From JAKFWF01 sp031401535 (GTDB lineage: Bacteria > Pseudomonadota > Alphaproteobacteria > Rhizobiales > Hyphomicrobiaceae), in assembly GCA_031401535.1 (NCBI GenBank), contig JANNRP010000269.1, forward strand, positions 1 to 7,113: a stretch of 7,113 bases of DNA. Reading direction: 5' to 3'. Shown one piece after another: positions 1-6,841 of this stretch. The notes beneath the pieces are model-generated. The model saw only the letters and a list, made by a program, of their open reading frames with translations, was not told the DNA's origin and made no database searches. Both the position numbers and the translations under genes were made by a program. Numbering within the stretch: position 1 is the stretch's first letter; every line of letters begins with the position of its first letter.

Positions 1-41
1 GATTTTCGGCCGATGGTCATCAGGTCATCTCTCTGTATGTA

Positions 42-58
42 ATGTTACATCATAACAT
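42..58. promoter_or_regulatory. Zur-like operator 1
   Basis: This is a perfect inverted repeat: ATGTTA, five bases (CATCA), then TAACAT. The arm sequence and 5-base spacing are those of the classical Zur operator as I recall it (ATGTTA-TANTA-TAACAT); 14 of the 16 defined core positions match. A second, overlapping near-palindrome lies at 37-50 (ATGTAA, TG, TTACAT). Zur is the zinc-sensing Fur-family repressor, which binds when zinc is plentiful. The site is about 200 bases from the tonB-like start but close to the left edge, so it may mainly serve a divergent gene outside the window. Read on the minus strand, TATGAT (54 down to 49) could be a -10 element inside the operator, though no good -35 accompanies it. 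The dyad is seen directly; assignment to Zur is by consensus resemblance. Confidence 0.6.
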
Positions 59-152
59 AATTGAACGATAACCACCCAGTGGCTGGTGCGACAACCTCGA
101 ACATCAGTCGCGAACCGCACGGGTAGTCGATTCATGCCCTAGCGATACTTAT

Positions 153-169
153 ATGTAACAGTATAACGT
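153..169. promoter_or_regulatory. Zur-like operator 2, overlapping a 12-bp palindrome
   Basis: The segment ATGTAACAGTATAACGT matches 13 of the 16 defined positions of the Zur core ATGTTA-TANTA-TAACAT. It overlaps a perfect 12-base palindrome, TATAACGTTATA, at 162-173. The whole stretch 147-180 is strikingly AT-rich against its surroundings and contains possible -10 hexamers (TATAAC at 162-167 is one), although I see no convincing -35 at the right distance. The site lies immediately upstream of the tonB-like gene, where a bound repressor would block the operon promoter. Its centre is 111 bases from the centre of operator 1. The regulator assignment is inferred; the palindrome itself is certain. 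Confidence 0.5.
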
Positions 170-263
170 TATATATCAAATTTGCTTCATGCTCGCGGTT
201 CGCTGGGCGCTTTGTCCGATTGACCAGGAGCGCGATACAGCCAAAAAGATAAGGATGGCGGCG

Positions 264-1235
264 GTGATTCCGGCTCTGGCAGATCAGACAGCGGCGGCCG
301 TGTCGGTCGGCGCGGCGGATGTGTCTTGTCCAGCACGTGTGGGTCAATCCATACTGCTCGCCATGCCGCCGGTGGAACTCGCCGCGCAGGCGTCGGACGG
401 GGTTGCCTGGCGCGCAAGCCTAGCAACAGCGCTTGCCGTGCACTTTGTGGTGCTGGTTGCGATTGGTAGTCCATTATCGGAACGGATGGTTGGCGGTGGT
501 GGCACCGACCTCGAGGCCATCAGCGTCGATGTCATATCAGCGTTGGCGCTCGACGCCCGTGACCTTGCCATTCCGTCGCTGGCGAGCGCTGCACCAATGG
601 CGGCAGTGGCCGCAACTGATGGTGGAGAAGTCGCTGAGGCCGCTACGGTTGCGATCCCCGATTTGAGCGTCGAGCGCAAGCCGGATGAGCCGGCGAAGGC
701 TGAACGCTCGGATATCGTCATTCCCGACATTGTCATCAAGCCTGAGCCACCGGAGCCGAAATTACCCGGGATCGTCATTTCACCAACGAAATCGGAGCAA
801 GTGGTCGATGGACCTGAACGTCCTGTTCCGGTCGATCAAAAGCCTGATGCGGCAATGCAATCGGGTGCCCCGGCCGAGGCCAGCCAGGGGCAGGCGATTG
901 GCGGAGTTGGCGCACGGGGGTCCTCTTCAGCAGCCACGCCAGCTACTGCCGCGGCGCTGGCGAGCCCCGGTGAACTTGCAGTCTACGAAAGGCGTCTGCA
1001 GCAGGCGATTGCCAAGTCGCCGCCCCGGTTATCGCGGGCCAATGACAATCGCGGCGACGTCACGATTAGGTTTGCGGTGGCACCCGACGGTTCGCTTGCA
1101 TACGCGCAGGTCGACAAATCAAGCGGCAAGTCACAACTTGATGACGCCGCGTTGGCGTCTGTAAGGCGGGCGCAATTGCCGGTCCCGCCCGCTGGCCAAC
1201 GCCCATACTACTTCATGCCATTCAAGTTTCGCTGA
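264..1235 (+). CDS. tonB: TonB-family energy transducer
   Basis: This inner-membrane protein passes proton-motive energy from an ExbB-ExbD complex to outer-membrane TonB-dependent receptors. Residue numbers here count from the longest frame, ATG at 189 (348 residues). A single membrane segment at about 77-94 contains a histidine (H85), like the essential H20 of E. coli TonB. A proline-, alanine- and acid-rich periplasmic linker follows, with a repeated IVI motif at 175-199. The TonB C-terminal domain spans about 262-348 (VTIRFAVAPDGSL, SSGKSQLDDAAL). The usual YP before the domain's first strand is missing; the sequence there is SPPRLS. The start is uncertain: ATG 189 has no Shine-Dalgarno sequence and lies only 20 bases from operator 2; ATG 255 has AAGG directly against it; GTG 264 has AAGGA at 251-255 with 8-base spacing and is chosen; ATG 363 would give the short cytoplasmic tail usual for TonB. 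No exbB or exbD lies in the window. Confidence 0.85.
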   Translation: MIPALADQTAAAVSVGAADVSCPARVGQSILLAMPPVELAAQASDGVAWRASLATALAVHFVVLVAIGSPLSERMVGGGGTDLEAISVDVISALALDARDLAIPSLASAAPMAAVAATDGGEVAEAATVAIPDLSVERKPDEPAKAERSDIVIPDIVIKPEPPEPKLPGIVISPTKSEQVVDGPERPVPVDQKPDAAMQSGAPAEASQGQAIGGVGARGSSSAATPATAAALASPGELAVYERRLQQAIAKSPPRLSRANDNRGDVTIRFAVAPDGSLAYAQVDKSSGKSQLDDAALASVRRAQLPVPPAGQRPYYFMPFKFR

Positions 1236-1314
1236 CGCTGTCGTTTTGCGAATCAGGTTGACGTCCCTTCCCCCAGTCGTGCTGAGATCATACCAACAAC
1301 TGGATCAACGGTTG

Positions 1315-1322
1315 AAGGAGGG
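1315..1322 (+). promoter_or_regulatory. Strong ribosome binding site of the binding-protein gene
   Basis: AAGGAGGG sits 8 bases before the ATG at 1331, a near-ideal Shine-Dalgarno sequence and clearly the best in the window. It fits the usual need for more binding protein than membrane components. It also settles the start of that gene. A short palindrome, TCAAC-G-GTTGA (1305-1315), abuts it; whether this affects translation is unknown. Confidence 0.8.
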
Positions 1323-1330
1323 TTTAACTG

Positions 1331-2854
1331 ATGCTAAAATTGAGTATTCGAGGTCTTGCGCTAACTGCGCTTTTTTCTGTCACAGGAGCCAGCGCGGCAA
1401 TCGCCGCAAAGAAGGACAATACCGTCCGCTTCGCCTACGATCAGGTAATTGAAAACGTTGATCCTTTTTTCAACAACGTGCGTCTCGGCGTCATTGTCAG
1501 TCAGGCGGTATGGGATACACTGATATACCGCGATCCGACGACCAACGAATATAAGCCGCACCTAGCCACTTCGTGGAAATGGATTGACGACAGGACGCTG
1601 GAACTCGAATTGCGCCAGGGGGTCAAATTCCACAATGGTGAAGCCTTTGACGCCGACGACGTCGTTCACACTCTCAACTTTATCGGGGACGTGGCCAACA
1701 AGGTAACGGCCCAGCAGAACGTCAACTGGATCGAAAAGGCAGAGAAGATTGATGCCTTCAAGGTTCGGATCAAGACTAAGCGCCCCTTCCCAGCGGCGAT
1801 CGAATATCTCGCAGGGCCCGTGGCGATCTACCCAAATGAGTATCACGCCAAGGTCGGCCCCAAGGGCATGAGTGAGAAACCGGTAGGTTCAGGCCCCTAT
1901 CGGATCGTCGAGAACGTGATCGGTAAGACGATCAAGCTCGAACGCAACTCGGATCATTGGGCTGGATCACAAAAACCCAAAGCCGCGATTGAAAAACTTG
2001 AAATCCGTATGATCCCGGACCGGCAAACTCAGGTTGCCGAGATGCTGTCGGGCGGCATTGATCTGATCATGAATGTGGCGGTCGAACAGGCCGATCAATT
2101 GAAAGCGGCGCCGCATCTGAGCGTGAAGTCGGGTGCCACAATGCGCATCGTCTTCCTGCAAATGAATACGCTGCCGGAAGGGCCATCGGCACCGTTGCGG
2201 GATGTGCGGGTCCGGCAAGCAATTAACCACGCGATTGATCGCGATACGATGGCCAAGCAGTTGGTGGGCGATGGCGTGATCCCGATCAGCACCATTTGTT
2301 TCCCATCACAATTTGGTTGCACCGATGAGGGGGCGACCCGCTATGCCTACGATCCAGCCAAGGCCAAGGCGTTGCTCGCAGACGCAGGCTTTAAAGACGG
2401 GCTTGAGATTGATCTGTTTGCCTATCGCGAGCGCAATCAAACCGAGGCAATGGTCAACTATTTGCGGGCTGTTGGCATCAAGGCCAATCTGAAGTTCATG
2501 CAGTATGCGGCAATGCGTGATCAGAATCGTGCCAACAAAGCGCCGATCACGCACCAGACTTGGGGCTCGTTCAGCATCAACGACATTTCGGCGTCGGTTT
2601 CGGTTTACTTCAAGGGCATCGACGACGACGTCACCAAGGATCCAGAGGTCATGGCGCTGCTGCAGAAGGGTGACACGACCGTCGACACAACCGAGCGCAA
2701 GGCGACTTACAAAAAGGCACTGCAGCTGATAGCCGAACGCGCATATACGGTGCCGCTCTACGCGTTGACGACCTATTATGTCGCGGCCAAGGAGCTTGAG
2801 TTTAAAGCCTATCCCGATGAGCTGCCACGCTTCTCGGAAATGACTTGGAAGTAG
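1331..2854 (+). CDS. ABC transporter periplasmic binding protein (SBP_bac_5, DppA/OppA/NikA family)
   Basis: This is the periplasmic receptor that captures the ligand and delivers it to the permeases. Its 507 residues are usual for the family. The N-terminus has a Sec signal peptide: a K/R-containing start, a hydrophobic core and an ASA/AIAA cleavage region near residues 20-26. There is no lipobox, so the protein should be soluble in the periplasm. Family hallmarks are LRQGVKFHNGEAFDADDVV at about 94-112, GSGPYRIVE near 186-194 and DVRVRQAINHAIDRD at about 291-305. Two cysteines, C323 and C330, lie close enough to form a disulfide. The family binds di- and oligopeptides, glutathione, opines, haem, nickel complexes and metallophores, and sequence alone does not fix the ligand. 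Its place after tonB and behind Zur-like sites favours a metal chelate (inference). The start is set by the strong ribosome binding site at 1315-1322. The 95 bases before the gene hold no clear terminator, so cotranscription with tonB is likely. Confidence 0.95.
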   Translation: MLKLSIRGLALTALFSVTGASAAIAAKKDNTVRFAYDQVIENVDPFFNNVRLGVIVSQAVWDTLIYRDPTTNEYKPHLATSWKWIDDRTLELELRQGVKFHNGEAFDADDVVHTLNFIGDVANKVTAQQNVNWIEKAEKIDAFKVRIKTKRPFPAAIEYLAGPVAIYPNEYHAKVGPKGMSEKPVGSGPYRIVENVIGKTIKLERNSDHWAGSQKPKAAIEKLEIRMIPDRQTQVAEMLSGGIDLIMNVAVEQADQLKAAPHLSVKSGATMRIVFLQMNTLPEGPSAPLRDVRVRQAINHAIDRDTMAKQLVGDGVIPISTICFPSQFGCTDEGATRYAYDPAKAKALLADAGFKDGLEIDLFAYRERNQTEAMVNYLRAVGIKANLKFMQYAAMRDQNRANKAPITHQTWGSFSINDISASVSVYFKGIDDDVTKDPEVMALLQKGDTTVDTTERKATYKKALQLIAERAYTVPLYALTTYYVAAKELEFKAYPDELPRFSEMTWK

Positions 2855-2870
2855 TGGGGCGGTCGGTGCC

Positions 2871-3788
2871 ATGCTTCTTTACTCGCTGAAACGGCTGGGC
2901 GTCGCGGTGCTTGTCGCCCTGTTCGTTTCAGCGATTGCCTTCGTTGCTTTGCGGGCGTCAGGAGATCCGGCCATCGCAATAGCTGGCGAGGGTGCGCGTG
3001 CTGCCGACATCGAACTGGTGCGCAAAACGTACGGCCTTGACCGGCCAATCGTGGTGCAATACCTCGATTGGCTCGCAACCGTCGCGCGTGGCGATTTTGG
3101 CCAATCGCTCTATTTCAAAACCAGCGTCGTCAGCCTGATTGCCGACAAGCTGCCGACCACCTTTATTATCGGCACATTGTCGATTGCGTTTGCACTTGCC
3201 TTGGCAGTGCCGCTTGGCGTGCTGGCAGCGGTCTACCAGGGCAGCATCATCGACCGGTTCGCACTTGCGCTCGCCGTTGCGGGACAAGCGTTGCCGAACT
3301 TTTTCTTCGCGCTCCTGTTGATGATGCTGTTCTCGATCCAGCTGCGCTGGCTGCCCGTGTCAGGTTCCGATACCTGGGCGCATTTCGTCATGCCGACCAT
3401 CGCACTAGGCTACTACGTGACGCCGCCGCTCATGCGGCTCGTGCGCGCAGGCATGATCGAGGTGTTGGGCGCGGATTACATTCGAACGGCGCGCGCAAAA
3501 GGGCTGTCGCCGATGAGTGTCGTGTTCAAGCATGGGCTGCGTAATGCGCTAGTGCCGGTCGTGGCCTTGGCGGCGGTACAACTAGGACTGCTGCTCGGAG
3601 GCTCGATCGTCATCGAGTCGATCTTCGCGCTCGATGGCCTCGGCTACCTCGCCTACCAGTCGATCACCCACAAGGACTTTCCTGTGACGCAAGCCGTGCT
3701 GCTGTTGCTGTCGCTGATCTATGTACTGCTTACACTGCTGGCAGATCTACTCAACGCGTTTCTCGATCCACGCATGCGGGTGGCATGA
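2871..3788 (+). CDS. ABC transporter permease (DppB/OppB/NikB family)
   Basis: This is the first of two inner-membrane subunits that form the translocation path. Its 305 residues are typical of DppB. The first membrane helix is at about 8-28, followed by the family's periplasmic N-terminal region with KTYGLDRPIVVQYLDWL and RGDFGQSL. Further helices lie at about 96-121, 131-156, 171-190, 226-250 and 272-294. The cytoplasmic EAA loop that docks onto an ATPase is at about 202-230, with DYIRTARAKGLS followed by HGLRNALVP. The C-terminus ends in the usual LNAFLDPR. The gene begins 16 bases after the binding-protein stop, with a weak G-rich ribosome binding site (GGGGCGG). Its stop overlaps the next start as ATGA (3785-3788), indicating translational coupling. 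Confidence 0.96.
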   Translation: MLLYSLKRLGVAVLVALFVSAIAFVALRASGDPAIAIAGEGARAADIELVRKTYGLDRPIVVQYLDWLATVARGDFGQSLYFKTSVVSLIADKLPTTFIIGTLSIAFALALAVPLGVLAAVYQGSIIDRFALALAVAGQALPNFFFALLLMMLFSIQLRWLPVSGSDTWAHFVMPTIALGYYVTPPLMRLVRAGMIEVLGADYIRTARAKGLSPMSVVFKHGLRNALVPVVALAAVQLGLLLGGSIVIESIFALDGLGYLAYQSITHKDFPVTQAVLLLLSLIYVLLTLLADLLNAFLDPRMRVA

Positions 3789-4693
3789 TGAGTGACGCAG
3801 TTGCAGCCATCCGCGCATCACAGTCGGCCGAGCCAGTCTTCAAACAGCCGTCACTCGGCGGTCGCATGCTTTCTACTCCCAGCCTTGTGATTGGCATGAC
3901 TTTGATCGGCGTGGTCTTCGCCATGGCCTTGCTGGCGCCGTGGCTCGCTCCGTTTGATCCTTACGACCAAGACCTGACACGACGGATGGTGCCACCGGTC
4001 TGGCATGCCAAAGGCGATTGGGTGCATCCGCTTGGCACCGACAATCTGGGTCGCGACTATCTGAGCCGTGTGATCTATGGCGCCCGTATCTCGGCGCTGA
4101 TCGGTGTCGCGGTGATGCTGATCTCGGGGCTGATCGGCACCACGCTTGGGATGCTGGCCGGATATTTCGGCGGCAAAGTCGATATGGTGGTGAATTTCAT
4201 CATTACCACCCGGCTGGCGATGCCGGTGGTGCTGGTGGCGCTTGCTGTGGTCGCCATGATCGGCGGCTCGCTGACGGTCGTGATCCTGACGCTCGGACTG
4301 CTGAAATGGGACCGGTTCGCGGTCGTCATGCGGAGCGCCACTCAGCAAGTGCGGTCGCTCGATTATGTTACCGCGGCGGAAGCTGCCGGGGCCTCGCGCA
4401 CCCGTGTGCTGCTTGGCGAGATACTACCGAATGTCATGCCACATCTAATCGTCGTCGCGACTGTCGAGGCGGGCAGCGCGATCCTGCTCGAGGCCGCACT
4501 TTCTTTCTTGGGCCTCGGTGTGCAACCGCCGTTGCCGTCATGGGGGCTGATGATCGCGGAGGCCAAGGCCTTCATGTTCTTCTCATTCTGGCTCATAGCA
4601 ATCCCGGGGGCGGCGCTCGCTCTGTTCGTGCTCGGTATTAACTTGGCCGGTGATGGTCTGCGCGACGTCCTGGCGCCGGAAGGCCGCGTATGA
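3785..4693 (+). CDS. ABC transporter permease (DppC/OppC/NikC family)
   Basis: This second inner-membrane subunit should pair with the DppB-like protein. Its 302 residues fit DppC. A cytoplasmic tail of about 32 residues precedes the first helix (about 33-56). The family signature HPLGTDNLGRDYLSRVIYGA is at about 81-100. The EAA loop at about 193-220 contains DYVTAAEAAGASRTRVLLGE followed by ILPNVMP. The conserved ALSFLGLGVQPPLPSWG segment is at about 238-254, and GDGLRDVLAP ends the protein. The ATG at 3785 overlaps the preceding stop by four bases; the next codon is also ATG (3788), so the protein may begin one residue later. Its own stop overlaps the first ATPase start at 4690-4693. Confidence 0.96.
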   Translation: MMSDAVAAIRASQSAEPVFKQPSLGGRMLSTPSLVIGMTLIGVVFAMALLAPWLAPFDPYDQDLTRRMVPPVWHAKGDWVHPLGTDNLGRDYLSRVIYGARISALIGVAVMLISGLIGTTLGMLAGYFGGKVDMVVNFIITTRLAMPVVLVALAVVAMIGGSLTVVILTLGLLKWDRFAVVMRSATQQVRSLDYVTAAEAAGASRTRVLLGEILPNVMPHLIVVATVEAGSAILLEAALSFLGLGVQPPLPSWGLMIAEAKAFMFFSFWLIAIPGAALALFVLGINLAGDGLRDVLAPEGRV

Positions 4694-5694
4694 CGGGTAA
4701 TGCCACCACCAACACCACGCCGGTAATGGAGGTGCGTGATCTCACTGTCTCGCTTGCGACATCGCGAGGGCGGCTCGACGCGGTTCGCGGCATCTCCTTC
4801 GATGTAAAGCCAGCCGAAACGGTATGTCTTGTTGGCGAGTCTGGCTGCGGCAAGTCGATGACGGCGCTGGCGTTGATGGGGCTGCTGCCCAAAGTTGCCC
4901 GCACATCGGCCGCTCGGCTGACACTGGCCGGTGAGGACATCGGGGCAATGACGCCCAAACGTCTCAATGCACTGCGTGGCAACCGCATGGCGATGATCTT
5001 TCAGGAACCGATGACTGCGCTCAATCCGGCGTGGACCATCGGCACCCAAATGACGGAGGTACATCGCCGTCATACGGGTTCGTCTCTCGACCAAGCGCGC
5101 ACCCGTGCAATCGACCTGCTCGACAAGGTTGGCATCGCGCAGGCGGTGGACCGGCTGGGGCAATATCCACATCAGTTGTCCGGTGGGCTGCGCCAGCGGG
5201 TGATGATCGCCATGGCATTGATGTGCGAGCCCGACGTGCTGATCGCCGACGAGCCGACGACGGCGCTTGACGTGACGATCCAGGCACAAATTCTGCGGCT
5301 GCTCGCTGACCTGCAGCGTGAAATGGGCATTGCGCTGCTTTTGATCACGCACGATCTTGGTGTCGTCGCACGCATCGCTGCCCGGGTGAATGTTATGTAT
5401 GCCGGTCGGATCGTCGAGCGAGCCACGGCCAGCGAGTTGTTCGCGAACCCACGGCATCCGTACACGCGCGGGCTGCTCGATTGCTTGCCGCGTCCTGGTG
5501 CTGGTATCTCTGGAACCCGCCTCGGCACCATTCCCGGCGTCGTGCCCTCGCTGATCGGTGGCATCGAGGGCTGCGCGTTCCGCTCCCGCTGCACCGCTGC
5601 TCAAGCACACTGTTCGCGCGCCCTGCCGTCTTACGACATTTCTGGAACGCACAGTTACGAGTGTGTCCATGCGCCCGTGCAGGCAGTGGCATGA
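4690..5694 (+). CDS. ABC transporter ATP-binding protein (DppD/OppD family)
   Basis: This cytoplasmic ATPase should power import together with the second ATPase. Its 334 residues contain Walker A GESGCGKS (49-56), Q-loop Q105, signature LSGGL (163-167), Walker B VLIADEP with D187 and E188, and the H-loop histidine H221. The signature has L where most ABC proteins have Q, a common variation in OppD/DppD proteins. The C-terminal oligopeptide-transporter domain begins with the HPYTRGLL segment at about 256-263 and has four cysteines (C295, C301, C308, C325). In the mycobacterial Dpp transporter, cysteines in this domain hold a 4Fe-4S cluster. GGAAGG at 4678-4683 is a good ribosome binding site with 6-base spacing, inside the end of the upstream gene. 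ATGA overlaps join the gene to both neighbours. Confidence 0.96.
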   Translation: MTGNATTNTTPVMEVRDLTVSLATSRGRLDAVRGISFDVKPAETVCLVGESGCGKSMTALALMGLLPKVARTSAARLTLAGEDIGAMTPKRLNALRGNRMAMIFQEPMTALNPAWTIGTQMTEVHRRHTGSSLDQARTRAIDLLDKVGIAQAVDRLGQYPHQLSGGLRQRVMIAMALMCEPDVLIADEPTTALDVTIQAQILRLLADLQREMGIALLLITHDLGVVARIAARVNVMYAGRIVERATASELFANPRHPYTRGLLDCLPRPGAGISGTRLGTIPGVVPSLIGGIEGCAFRSRCTAAQAHCSRALPSYDISGTHSYECVHAPVQAVA

Positions 5695-6647
5695 GCCAGC
5701 CGCTTCTCGAGATGCGCGGGCTTAAGCGTTCGTTCAAAGTCAGCCGTGGGCTGTTTGCCCGTGCAGCGACATTGCAGGCAGTTGCCGGTATTGATCTCGA
5801 CGTCAATGTCGGCGAGGTACTCGGCATTGTCGGCGAATCCGGCTGCGGGAAATCGACGCTTGCCCGTATGATGCTAGGCTTGCTGCCGCCGACGTCGGGA
5901 ACCATGCGGCTCGACGGCGAAGACGTTTTTGCGATGCCGCAACGGGCCCTGGCCAGCGTGATGCAGCCGGTATTCCAGGACCCCTATTCTTCACTCAATC
6001 CGCGCCGCCGCATTGCTGCGATCGTGGCGCTGCCGCTCGATGTGCAAGGTGCTGGCACAGCGAACCAGCGCCGTGCCCGGGCATTGGCGAGCATGGAGCA
6101 GGTGGGATTGCCGGCGCGCTTTGCCGATTTATTCCCGAACCAGTTGTCCGGTGGGCAGCGCCAGCGTGTTGCGATCGCACGGGCCTTGGTCACGCGGCCT
6201 AAGATCGTGATCTGTGACGAGCCGACATCGGCGTTGGACGTTTCGGTGCAGAGCCAGATCCTCAATCTGCTGATGGATCTGCGGCGCGATCTGGGGCTGA
6301 CCTACGTTCTCATCAGCCACAATCTTGGGGTCGTCGAACACTTAGCAACCCGGGTCGCCGTGATGTACCTTGGCCGTGTCGTTGAGTTAGCGACGGCGGC
6401 CGACTTGTTTGCTGCGCCGAAGCACCCATACACGAAGGCGCTGCTGGCATCCGTTCTGACACCTGAGCCGGGTCTTGGATTGCCTGATGCGCAGATCGGA
6501 GCGGCCGCGCCTGATCCTTTTGCTGACGTGGTCGGTTGTCCGTTTGCGCCGCGTTGTCCGGTGGCGGCAGATATATGCCGTACCACGCCCCCGCCAATTG
6601 CGACCCGTGCTGGTGGCTACGCCGTATGTCACGCGGTCGTGACCTAG
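5691..6647 (+). CDS. ABC transporter ATP-binding protein (DppF/OppF family)
   Basis: This is the second cytoplasmic ATPase, expected to form a heterodimer with the DppD-like protein. Its 318 residues contain Walker A GESGCGKST (48-56), Q-loop Q96 within VFQDPYSSLNPR, the canonical signature LSGGQ (152-156), Walker B IVICDEP with D176 and E177, and H-loop H210. The residue after H210 is N rather than the usual D. The C-terminal domain carries HPYTKALL (about 245-252) and the GCPFAPRCP motif, with cysteines C283, C289, C296 and C313 in a 4Fe-4S-like pattern. The reading frame is open back to 5481, but ATG 5691 is the true start: it overlaps the preceding stop as ATGA, has AGG at 5681-5683, and gives a protein starting just before the ATPase fold. 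It is the last gene of the operon. Confidence 0.96.
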   Translation: MSQPLLEMRGLKRSFKVSRGLFARAATLQAVAGIDLDVNVGEVLGIVGESGCGKSTLARMMLGLLPPTSGTMRLDGEDVFAMPQRALASVMQPVFQDPYSSLNPRRRIAAIVALPLDVQGAGTANQRRARALASMEQVGLPARFADLFPNQLSGGQRQRVAIARALVTRPKIVICDEPTSALDVSVQSQILNLLMDLRRDLGLTYVLISHNLGVVEHLATRVAVMYLGRVVELATAADLFAAPKHPYTKALLASVLTPEPGLGLPDAQIGAAAPDPFADVVGCPFAPRCPVAADICRTTPPPIATRAGGYAVCHAVVT

Positions 6648-6676
6648 CGTCATGCACCCTAAGTCGTGTCGGAATT

Positions 6677-6701
6677 GGTGCGAATCACTATCATTCGGAC
6701 C
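6677..6701. promoter_or_regulatory. Imperfect dyad: Fur-box-like site or transcript hairpin
   Basis: GGTGCGAAT, a 7-base centre (CACTATC) and ATTCGGACC form a 9-base-pair stem with one G-G mismatch, 30 bases after the last ATPase stop. The reverse strand reads CCGAATGATAGTGATTCGC, which matches 12 of 19 positions of the E. coli Fur box GATAATGATAATCATTATC. It could be an iron-responsive operator for a gene to the right, or a 3' hairpin protecting the operon transcript. It lacks the T-run of an intrinsic terminator. Both readings are inferences. Confidence 0.35.
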
Positions 6702-6824
6702 GGGAAATCGGCGCGGTAATAGGCAAAATCCCGATATGGCGCTCCGGCATTGCCCCACGAATTAAGAACAAACCCTGAATCTCACTGTGTCTCTGCCGCA
6801 TTTCGTGACATTGCCGCAACAACG

Positions 6825-6841
6825 CGGCCCAAACGGCGTGC
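6825..6841 (+). repeat. 17-base direct repeat, copy 1
   Basis: CGGCCCAAACGGCGTGC recurs at 7056-7072 with one mismatch (G to T at position 11), 231 bases downstream in the same orientation. I saw no other full copy in the window. Its function is unknown. Confidence 0.55.

Noticed and set aside
1..188. NikR-type nickel operator
   Set aside because: I looked for GTATGA and TCATAC half-sites at NikR spacing because Nik importers share this gene order. None was found; the dyads fit Zur much better.
1258..1330. Possible internal promoter before the binding-protein gene (TTGACG at 1258-1263)
   Set aside because: No acceptable -10 element is found at 16-18 bases, so a separate promoter is not supported.
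1246..1452. 68-residue + frame overlapping the binding-protein start
   Set aside because: It overlaps the strong ribosome binding site and signal peptide of the real gene in another frame and has no start signal of its own.
5176..5190. LSGGL signature instead of LSGGQ in the first ATPase
   Set aside because: OppD/DppD proteins often have M or L at this position, so it does not suggest a defective ATPase.
4363..5670. 435-residue minus-strand open frame
   Set aside because: It lies antisense to the first ATPase and the end of the second permease, whose motifs are unmistakable. Its composition is Arg/His-rich with no family motif, as expected of a shadow frame in GC-rich DNA.
5481..5690. 70-residue upstream extension of the second ATPase
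   Set aside because: The extension overlaps the C-terminal cysteine domain of the first ATPase in another frame, and the ATGA overlap at 5691 gives a normal-length DppF-type protein.
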